Origin: Sphagnum compactum
Taxonomy: Eukaryota > Bryophyta > Sphagnopsida > Sphagnales
Assembly (NCBI GenBank): GCA_965153455.1
Contig: OZ234497.1
Span: 17,167,872-17,231,871 of the forward strand
Direction of reading: 5' to 3'
Length of the DNA: 64,000 nt
The first letter of the stretch is position 1, and each line of letters starts with the position of its first letter. The notes beneath the pieces were generated by a model that did not search any database, had not been told where the DNA came from, and worked only from the letters and a program-made list of their open reading frames with translations. Below are positions 38,683-49,300 of this stretch, in pieces. Position numbers and translations under genes: made by a program.

Positions 38683-39396
38683 GGGTACATGCAAGTTATG
38701 GTGGGTCACTTTTGTGACAAAACAATGTTTTTTCCCTAGGTATCATTTATTCAAATGCCTGTGGTGATTAATATATCTTTGAATCTACTAATTGGGACTT
38801 GGATCTAAATTAACAACTTCATTACAAAAAGAACTGTGTGGTTATTTATTGACAAAAAATTCATTTGTTAGTAGTAATGGACTTTTGAAGTCAAAAAATA
38901 TGGACTAGTCGTTTGATTAGAACATCACAAAAAAATGGAAAATTTTATATTGATTCACATTCCAAATATGTTATTGGGACCCAATATATAATGTAATACA
39001 AGATGAAAAATTCATATGAGGAATCTTTTTTTTGAAAACCTTGATTGTTTAATAGTTAAGGACTTTTGAATTGTTAAAATTTGACCATATTTTCAATTTT
39101 TTTGTCCCAAAAACATATTTTTTGAAATTTTTAAATGGGGCATTATTCATTTGGACTTTGTGGGTTTTCCATTTAGGACTTCCAAATTAAAAACTAACAT
39201 CAGCTACGTTAAATACAAGTTTTCACATAGATTTGGGAAGGTTTGTGAGTGATTGAACATGTATTATTCAAAGATTACAGTAATAATATTTTTAAAATAA
39301 CAACCATGTCCATTTGAATCATTTTAAAGAATATTGTATGGACTTATAGGGAGTTATTTTTTGCCATTATTGAACCAATGTACCGTGGATTCACCC
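38683..39396. mobile_element. TIR element inside copia RT of unit 1
   Basis: The insert splits the reverse transcriptase just after YVDD and coding resumes at FAKDVK. It starts GGGTACATGCA and ends in the inverted GATTCACCC, flanked by ATCT on both sides. The orthologous insert in unit 2 shows cleaner ends. It is 714 bp, non-coding and probably of the same family as the element at 36439-37059. Confidence 0.7.
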
Positions 39397-40547
39397 ATCT
39401 TTTCATTTTTGCAAAAGATGTGAAGGTTTTTCATTGGGTGAAAGACATCCTTTGCAATAGATTCTTCATGATTGACTTATGGGAGGTGGAGTTTATTTTA
39501 GGACTTCAAGTGACTAGGGACAAAAATTAAAGAAACATCATGATGGGCTAGTTTGGATATGTTATAAAACTACTAAGTACGTTTGGTATGGTTAAATGTA
39601 AACCTATTATTACACCTCGTGATGTAAGTGCTAAACTTTCAAAAGGCCAACATCCTAGTTCAATGGAAGAACAACATGAAATGACAAATGTTCCATACAA
39701 GGTGGCCATAGGTAGCTTCATGTATTATATGGTTGGCACAAGATTGGCCTTGGTTGTAGTAGTAGAAGTTGTTGCTCAGTTCTTCAACAACCCTAAACTT
39801 CCACATTGGTAAGTTGTGAAGTGAATATTTAGATACTTGCAAGGTATTCAAAATTTTGCATTACGATATTCTGTAAGATTCCTTCAAGAAAGACATTGTT
39901 GTATAATTGAATGGTTTTTGTGACTTAGATTGGGTAGGGAACGTTGATATTAGGAGATCAACAATAAGCTACGTCTTCTTTTTTGGAAGAGCATATTTTT
40001 TTGGGCGAGCAAGAAGTAAGTTACAATAACCCTTTCTTTTATGGAAGCACAATACATGGTTTCTATTCAAGCAATGAAAGACGATTTTTGGCTCATAAGG
40101 TTTTTGGGAGAAGAAAGATACAGACATGAAAAACCAACTTTAATCTTTACTAACTTTTAAGGAAATTTAGTGTTGCTAAAAAATCTTGTGCACCATTCAT
40201 GCATAAAACACATAGATATTCAATTCCATTTTGTGAGGGAACAGATTTATGTTGTAGGTGTGCTATAAAGCTTGGGAAATTCATTTTTACTTTCCCAACA
40301 AGTCCTTGAACCATTGTCATTCAAAAACCATGTCCTAAAATGTTTTCCAAGACTTGTCAAGAACCTTTACACTTCTTCAAACTAAAAAGGTTATGCAAAG
40401 AATATTACCTTAACAATATATGTATGTAATTTAAATTTGCAATATTAGTGTGCTTCAAAGTTTTCAAAACGAGATTAATTGGGGGACTACATTGCATATT
40501 TCCGCGAGACAATCCTTTTTGACACCTTGACTATAGTTGGACCTTGG

Positions 40548-43500
40548 GGGTTGTCTTATTTGTCCTTGGTAGTCTTGCAAAGAACTTGCACAATGCAGAT
40601 TTAGATAAGGCAATTGAATGTTTACAAAAGGCAATAGTCTTTATGTCAAATATGAATATTGAATCCAAAATCTCTTTGCTTCAATGTTATTTATATTTGG
40701 TTTCCCAAATACACATGTTGACACAAATTTCACTTTGTTAGTGTGGAACATCATCACAATGGAAAGATCTTTTTAGTTAATTAGGTGTAAACTTGGACCT
40801 CATGTACAAATTGCATCGTGCAATATTTTTGCATTTATGTATAAGCATGTTGCTTATGGGGCACCAACATACTATTTCAGGCCTTAAGGATCATAAGTGA
40901 GGTTTTATGTTTGTAATTTACGACCTTTAATTTTGTTTTGATACAAAAGTTCACCTTTTGACCATAGTTTTTAACTAACATTTTTAATGCAATACTTTCT
41001 AGTATTCTTGGATTTTTTAAGAACATACATGCCAGGTACAAATAACGTTTAACTATTAGATGGCAAGTTCAACCCAATTACTGATTGAATTTAACAAAAT
41101 CAATTTTTGTAGCATCATGTCTTACTCATGTCCCCAAAAAAATGAGAGTGCAGAAACTTTGTAGCTTTGTTAACATTATAGTTATACCAATTGGACTTGG
41201 ACTTTTTTTTTCTATAAACTTTCAACTTGGAGAAGTTTCCAAATATTGATAAGGTTGGGTCTGAATTAGTTTCATGACGAATAGGAATTTTACAATTGTT
41301 CAAGTTAATAGTTCTTCATGGTTGGCCTTGATGTTATTTATGTTTGGTTTACAAAATATGGCTGTCAACACATTTCACTTTGTTAATGAACACCATCATC
41401 ACAATGGAAGGATCTTTCTAATTGTTTTTGGGTACAATTGTGGACCTCATGCACAAATTACATTGTGTGATATTTTGGCAGATGGGTATAGGAGTATCAC
41501 TTACATGGCATCTTGCTTCATGGCCTTGGTGATCATAAGTGAATTTTTTCATCACAATATTCCTTTTGATTTGAGATTTGTTTTGGTTGATTCTATATGC
41601 TAGATTTTATGTTTTCATATGTATCCATTTTATCTTTCATGTTGTAGTAGGAAGCTTTGCAATTTGTGTACAGTCATGATGCTGAAATCAGTTGTTGAAA
41701 ATATCACTGACTTCAAAATTTATGGGTCCAAATTGAGCTTTTATGGAACATGGATGTAAAACTTTTACTTAAGCCATGCATCCACTTTGGATAAAGGGTT
41801 GAAACCTGTATTCGATTCATACTCTTCAATAAATATGGAGGCCTTGCACTAGGTGGGTTCACCTAATACATAGGTAAGTGTAGCTTGCAAGTAGGGGATT
41901 TCTATTATTTTTGTTAAATATGATCCTTCAAATTGCAATTACTACTTTTGGGAATCCATGATTTTCCAAGTGGATGTGAATATATTGAATTTAAACTAAT
42001 CTGGAATTTTAATATTTATAGATGACATTGTTCAAGGTGATGTTTTACTATTTAAGCAATGGGTGACAATGTATGATTCATAAGTTCAACCATTCCTTGT
42101 AATTGATGACATTCCACAACATTTTTGTAAGATTTGCTATTAATTTTACCCATCAAGTACTGCATATTGAACACATTTTGACTCTAAATTTGCAAGAAAA
42201 TATTGAACTCCTATTTTGTAAGCTTCTCTTTCAAAACTTATTATGTTTTTTTGATACATGATTTTGTTTACTTTGAGACATTAGAAGCAGCTTTTAAAGT
42301 GCCCTTTGTTTTGTGTAGGTAAGACTTCATTTCCAAGTGTATTGCATTGGTCCAACATTGGGAAAATGTATCATGGCTAGTGGTGTTGTGGTGATAGTTA
42401 CAGTGCTACAATACAACAAAAAACTTTCACTATATAATTTTGGTAAATACTTAAGCTCTCTGAACTATTAGTGTAGCTATTTTATAACCTAACTACATTG
42501 ATGTGGGTTTTTGTGGATTTAAGATGTATACATGTATTGTAGTAGTTCCTTTTTCATATAAGAACCTACCTTTTGACCATAGATTCTAGTTGACATTTTT
42601 CTCTATCCAAACTTTGGGAAATCACTCTGCTTCCGCAGGAACTTGGACAAAAAGGGACTCCAAAAGTTCCTTATGCTATTGAGTTTCACAACAATGAGGA
42701 ATCATTAGAGCCATCTACACAAGTTTGTCACAAACCTACTAGGGAGTGAGAACTTCCAAAAGGTTGGAAGATTTTATGACATTAACACAATTTGTAAACA
42801 TTGCAAACTCACTAGAGGATCCAGTGATTCTCATTGAAGCTTTAACTTGAAACGATGCACAAAAATGGAAGGTAGCTATGGAAAAAAAGATGATTTTTTT
42901 GAAAAAGAACAACACATGGATCCATATTGTCAAAACTTCCAACAAACCATAAAGCTATTAGTTACAAATGGTGTTTCGAACTAAGAGGAATGTTCACAGT
43001 CAAAGTGTACACCACAAGATGAAATTCATAACTAAAGATTATGCATAGAAACACAAAGTAGACTTTAGTGATACATTTGTTCCAGTGGTGAAGTTCACTT
43101 CCATCAAATTGTTATTGGCTATAGTTGTGATAAGAAATTTTGAAGTATACCAAGTTGATTTCAAAAGTGCATTCATGAATGGTGATCTAAAGGAAATCAT
43201 TTTCATGGAACAACATGATGGACAAGTTTTAGAAGGGCAAGAAAAACTTGTTTGCAAGTTATAAAAATCTTTGTATGGGCTAAAGTAGAACTTAAGAACT
43301 TGGTATTAGAAGTAAAAATTTGTTTTTGTAAAAAATCATTTTAACAAGTTGTAGTTAGACCATAATGTTTACATCAACACATAAGAAGGTGTGATCATCA
43401 CTGTGTATGTTGATGATTTGGGTGAATGCAAGCTATGGTGGTTCATTTTTGTGATGAAGTCATGTTTTTTCCCTGGGTATCTTTTATTCAAATGCATGTG

Positions 43501-45010
43501 GAGATTAATGTATCCGTAGATCTACTAATTGGGACTTGGATCTAAACTAACAATTTCATTATGAAGAGAAAAGCATGGTTATTTATTGATAAAGAATTTC
43601 ATTTGTTAGTAATAATGAACTTTTGAAGTAAAAAATGTGGTTTGGTCATCTGATTAGAACATCACAAAATGAAACTTTTTATATTGATTCGCATTCTAAA
43701 TTTGTTATTGGGATTCAATATATAATGTAATACAAGATGATAAACTCATATGAGGAATATTTCCTTTGAAAACCTTGATTGTTTAATAATTAAAAACTTT
43801 TGAATGGTTAAAATTTGACCATATTTTCATAAGTCCATATGAGTTGTAACTTTTGTTTGTTTTTCAATTTCTTTATCCCAAATACAAATTTTTTGAAAGT
43901 CTTAGATGGGGCATTATTCTTTTGGACTTTGTGGGTTTTCTTTTTAGGACTTCCAAATTAAAAATTAACAATAGCTACATTAAATACAAGTTTTCACATC
44001 GATTTGGGAAGGTTTGTAAGTGATTGAACATGTATTATTCAAAGATTAGAATAATAATATTTTTTAAAGTAATAACCATGTCCATTTGAATCATTTAAAA
44101 AAAAATTGTCTGGACTTATAGGGAGTGTATTTTTTGCCATTATTGAACCACTTTACTGTGCATTCACCCATCTTTTCATTTTTGCAAAAGATGTGAAGGT
44201 ATTTCATTGGGTGAGAGACATCAAGTTTGCAATAGATTCTTCATGAATGACTTATGGGAGGTGGAATTCATTTTAGGACTTCAAGTGACCAGGGACAAAA
44301 ATTGGAGAAGCATCATGATGGGCTAATTTGGATATGTTACAAAACTACTAAATAAATTTGGTATGGCCATATGAAAACCTATTATTACACCTCTTGATGT
44401 ATGCTAAACTTTCAAAAGGCCAACATCCTGGTTCAATGGAAGAAGAACGTGAAATGACAAATGTTCCATACAAGGTGGCCATAGGCAACCTCATGTACTG
44501 TATGGTTGGCACAAAACTAGCCTTGATTACAATAGTAAGAGTTGTTGTTTAGTTCTTCAACAACCTTCGCAAGTTGTGAAGCGAATATTCAGATACTTGC
44601 AAGGTATTCAGAATCTTGAATTACGACATTTTGCAGATTCCTTCAAGAAAGATATTATTATACAATTGTCTGGTTTTTGTGACTCAGACTGGGGAGGGAA
44701 CGTTGATATTAGGAGATCAACAACAAGCTACATCTTCCTTCTTGGAGGAGTAAATGTTTCTTGGGTGAGCAAGAAGTAAGTTACAAGAACCTTTTCTTAT
44801 ATAGAGGCACAATACATGGCTTCTATTCAAGCAACAAAAGACACTATTTGGCTTAAAAGGTTTTGGGGAAAAGTTGGATAACTAAACATGAAAAACCAAC
44901 TTTAATTTTTACTGACTCTCAAGGAAATTTAGTGTTGCTAAAAAATCTCATGCACCATTCATGCACAAAACACATAGATATTTAGTTCCAGTTTGTGAGG
45001 GAACATATCT
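40548..45010 (+). mobile_element. degraded Ty1/copia-containing unit 2
   Basis: This is the second head-to-tail copy of the same composite. It has pol remnants at about 42740-43417 (KKNNTWI, VKFTSIKLLLAI, YVDD at 43406-43417) and a 3' RT part at about 44180-44552. RNase H follows at 44576-44779 (KRIFRYLQGIQNLELR, FCDSDWGGNVDIRRST, SWVSKK) and a tail with DSQGNLVLLKN at about 44920-44950. It lacks the 621-bp insertion found in unit 1 but shares the insertion inside RT. It is riddled with stops. The RNase H section is the best preserved coding stretch of either unit. Confidence 0.85.
43420..44169. mobile_element. TIR element inside copia RT of unit 2
   Basis: This sits at the same site as the insert in unit 1. 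Its ends are exact 11-bp inverted repeats, GGGTGAATGCA at the left and TGCATTCACCC at the right. It is about 750 bp, with no transposase frame. The flanking four bases are ATTT and ATCT, one change from a 4-bp duplication. It was already present before the units duplicated. Confidence 0.72.
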
Positions 45011-46321
45011 ATGCAAGCAGGTGTGTTTGATTTGATTGTTTTAGTGCTAAATCGAATAGGAATTAAAGGAAATTGTGTGGAATTATTTAGTGTGGTATTC
45101 AGTTCCATATTGCAACCACAAGACATGGGTGTAACTATTTTAGAAGGATGCAACTTTGATTATTTCATGCTTATAGGTGGTATGTTAGCTTTCCAAATAA
45201 TAAAAGTTATAGTTGCCTTGACCATGTGGTTTTTATTGGTGATACTAAAAATCCAACAAATGCAAATGACCTCATTCAAATGATGAATGTAATGGATGAT
45301 GATAAATGAAATAATGTTAATCCATGAGCCTATTTTTATCCCTTAGTTCATGCTTCATAGCTCATGACTCATGACCTAGTTGCATTCAAAAAGACACTAT
45401 GCGTTGCTAGAGGATGCGAGCATAAAATTTTGGTTCAAACTTGACCCAATGTGTGAATGAGATGTATGCATGTAATGGATGAACATGTTCCATAGAACTG
45501 CATGCATCTATATGAGAAATTGTAGATCCAATAAAGGAAGTTTTTAATTTGAAGTTTGAACCTATTGTAAGGGGCTAGAATCATTATGAGACAAGTTGTT
45601 CCTTTCATGAGGAAGACAATAAAATACCCTCTAAAAAATGAGCTCTGTTTGGGCATCCTTGCGACACCTTGTGTGGTTCTACACAGGGTTAGACGAATGT
45701 TCTACCAAAAGTCAAATAAATACAATGAAAATATTACTATTGTAAATGCTAGGAAGTAGGCTAGTGATGGGTGTTAATTCTTGCTTTCCTTAGTGACCTG
45801 GGTTGAAACTCAGCATGGAACAATTCCAACATTTAAAAGAAATTGTCCTTAAAAAAAGTAGACAGCCATTGATGGTGGAGGAGAAGAACTACACAAAAAC
45901 TTGCACAGTGTTCAGAGCAACAAACAATAACTAAATGGGCTCCAAACAGCTCTAGGGTTTAGGGTTTCCCCTTTCACGAGGAGGAGTCGGGGTGGGGGCG
46001 ATTTTCGTCCAAATACTTTTCCCCCCCCATCGCCTGTACACGAAAGGTAGATTCGCATTGTATTATGTATTGTACATGTATATTCTCTTTGTATTATATA
46101 CGTGTATTTATATGCAGATTCGATTTGTATTATGTATGTAGGTAAATAGTAAATACCCAATCTGCGAATTCTCTTTACCCGTTGAGATCTGATCGGCAGA
46201 CAGCCGAACGACCGACGGATGGACGGACGGACCGCTAGCTACCTATACTCCCAGCTTCTGCAAGGCAGAGAGGGATCATCACTCTGCAGCCCGCGCTTCA
46301 TCTGTGCGCCGCACTGCAGCA
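45011..46321. other. intergenic sequence and FPGS promoter/5' leader
   Basis: To about 45900 the sequence is AT-rich with a tRNA-like GGGTTGAAACTC block near 45802. From about 45940 composition rises in G+C, and the stretch 46190-46321 looks like promoter-proximal or 5' untranslated sequence, with GGACGGACGGACC-type runs at about 46216-46232. No other gene was seen. Confidence 0.45.
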
Positions 46322-49300
46322 ATGGCGCGCGCCGCTCAGGGACGAGGCTATGACGAGACGCTGGCGGCCATGAGCTCGCTCATCACTCGCCCCGAAGATC
46401 CTCGTGCCGCAGACCCTCTGACCGTCGACAGGACGCTCTGGGAGGTCCACTTCCAAGATGTGCTGCACTATCTCAAGGTATTTGAGTAGCACTGCTCTCA
46501 TTCATTGTGTAAGATTTTATATTCCTTTCTTTGGGCGAGTTTTTTTTTTTTTGCCTTTTTGTTTTTGGGGGTTCTTCCCCTTCATTTTCTTGCTTGACGG
46601 CGGCAGAGAGCGGCTGAATGCAGTTGAGAATTTTGAGAAGTGGGAATCCCCTAAGTCAGAGGGAGGCTCTACCAAAACAATGTCGTAATTTTGGGTCGAT
46701 GTATTTTGGCATTTTCGCTTTCTCTGTTGGGAATTGAGGTTCGAGCCAGGAGAGTTTACTGCCTGGACACATTGTACGTGATAGGTAGTTTGAATCTCAC
46801 TTGGTGCTTGCTAGGCATGATGGGATTCAGGTGGTCATCCCAAGGCGAGGAAACCTAGGGACCGCTTCTGAGTCCTTGGGGATGCTTAACCTCAATAGAG
46901 TTATTGGAAATTGAACTGGCACAAGAAAGGGTCTACTATTGAGAGAAGGAATCGCTCCCTGTGCATGTGATGAGATATTTAGTCACACTTGCTGGCCAAT
47001 TCAGTGCCACATTTTGGTAGAGAGCTTGCAGGCCTGAGAAACCTGTGAGTGCATTTTCATGATTCAATAATATAAATGTGCACATCTGCATCCAGACATT
47101 TACTGTGCTTAATTCAACATGAAATCATTTTGCCGAGAGACTTCTATCTACAAGTTGTTGATTGCTGGCTGGCCACATGGCCATTTCATGGTTATCCTCA
47201 TCAGGCAGGTAGCTGCTTGTACAATGCATCTATACAAGTAGTTAAGGGGTTGATGTAGAAACATTGAAGCAGTTGACTGCACTTCCTTCATGCAAGACCT
47301 TGGGCAGTCAGTTCAGGTAGCCTCAATTGACTGGCAATTTTGCCTATCCCATGAAGGAGGCACCATCCTGACAGGTGAAGAGACGGTACTTACACTTTCC
47401 ATCTTCTTTTTCTTCAGTCCTGGATGATTGCTCTGTGTCAGTGTTGCACCCATGCTTTATAATTGGAGTCCACTGCTAGTAGGGTGGCAACGGCAATTCT
47501 GATTTCACACATGTTCTCATGTGGTTCATGAACATTTACAAAGTAAGCACTATTCTGCATAGCACAACTGCAGACTCATGGCACCAACTCCATGTGAGGA
47601 TCCAGGTTGGGTTGGTTGGTGATGGACCTCTCGCCATTCAGCCATAGCATGTCAAGTTATCTAGTCAAGAGTGTGTGGCCGTGCTTGCAAGGGTTTACGG
47701 GTTTAGGGTCTCTCAGATGCCTGCTTGGTGTTGGTGTAGTAGCCAGCCTGGGTAAAATGTGGTCATGGGTTCAACTGGTTCTTCAGAGTTTCAGAACCTG
47801 GGAGCTCTTGACTGAAGGTGGGAAGACATGTTTGGGCCTTTACTACACAGCCCTGTTACAGTTATTTGAAGGATGCAGGGAAGAAACTAGTAACCATATG
47901 GGTCAAGAGGTAGTCATGCTTATCACAAATGTAGCAATTTTGCTTTGTCTTCTACATTTATTATGTGGGGCAGGACTCCAGATTTATATCGAAGTGACAA
48001 TGTAAGAGTATTGATACTTGGGATTGGTTGTGATGAATCCCAAGTAACCACTGTTGTGAAGTTCATGTGCAATGGAGAACTTACATGCCAGTGTGGTGGC
48101 AGGTCCTGGAGCTGGAGGAGCCTTTGTCACGCTTGAGTGTGATCCATGTAGCTGGAACAAAAGGAAAGGTGATGCAATTGGGAAGCTTGGCAGTTGTATT
48201 TCATGTCCTCCTGCACTAATTTTTTGGGAGCATCCAAGCATCAGTCCCTAGTGGTGAGGGCTGATGGTCAGGTTGTGAGCCATCTTGGGTTCAGATCCTG
48301 CTAGATACGTAGTTGATTTCACCTATCCCATCTCTTTTGGAGTATCACTAGGTGAACTGGTCATTTAAAGTGTGGGGACCTTGTCCTCTTTGCAGAAATC
48401 CTTGGAACATTGCACATCTTTTGGCAGTTTGATTGTCAAATATAACAATGATGCTTCATTGATAGCCAGAATGTTCAAAGCTTGAAGGAATGTGCAACTA
48501 TGCCCATTAGGAGGAATTGTCACTTTCATCTTGTGGCTTGCATGAAGAGTATACCTGATGTTTTGTTTGTTGCAGGGTTCGACATGTGCCTTTGTGGAGA
48601 GCATGTTGAGGGCATCGGGTTTTCGTACTGGCCTCTTCACATCTCCACACCTTTTTGATATTCGGGAGCGCTTCCGTTTCAATGGGTCTGTGTCTCAACT
48701 GGACATGCAGCTGTTTTGAAATCTGTCCGTTGGCTGTACATAAATTATATTAGTTGGAATGTACTGAGAAGAAGAGTTTATCTGAACTTGGTGACATCTC
48801 AGAGATTTGAAAATGAGCTGTTAGGCAGTCACAAGTTGCACTTCAAATTTGCTTTTGTGGCCAAGTTCTAAATACAATGCTCAAAGAACATTTATCTTAT
48901 GTCTTCTGAACCAGCCAGGCTTTGTAGAACAGGTTTACAACTAGTAGCCATACTGTAATATCTTGCTGCAAAACAACATATGTATCTGAAGTAGACAATT
49001 GCCATGACAGTGTGGAGGTCCCAAAGGATATCTTTTTGCATCACTTTTGGTGGTGCTGGGATCGGCTTCAGGTTTGTTGACACACAACTGCTGTATCATG
49101 GTGAAGTTTTAGTGTTCTGACAGTTTATTTGCCTTCAATTCCCTTCATTTAGAGTCCAGGTGCATTTTTCTTTACTCAAATATTTCAGTGACTAGGGTTT
49201 GCATTTTGCACTTGGGAGTAAGCTGCTTAGACAAGCTGGCTCCTGCTTTCACTATCTAAGGAATGTGTGCATGAATTAGTGGTGGGAACTTGTGCTGCCT

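Larger units (their letters stand above)
35190..40300 (+). mobile_element. degraded Ty1/copia-containing unit 1
   Basis: The 3' half carries copia pol remnants in order. At 38014-38290 is the pre-RT region (KWKATMEEKM, KKNNTWI, CKWVFRTKR). At 38300-38680 is the reverse transcriptase (VDFNDTF, VKFTSIKLLLAI, YVDD at 38669-38680). At about 39398-39812 come FAKDVK, EFILGLQVTRDKN and AKLSKGQHP, and at about 39830-40260 the RNase H region. Stops and frameshifts throughout show it is dead. No gag, protease, integrase or LTR was recognised. The first kilobase is a duplicated segment of unknown nature. Unit 2 at 40548 repeats this unit head to tail with an initial offset of about 5.36 kb. Confidence 0.85.

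Noticed and set aside
47607-48005. A 132-codon plus-strand frame inside the first FPGS intron
   Set aside because: It lies wholly in an intron, resembles nothing known and is not in phase with the FPGS exons.
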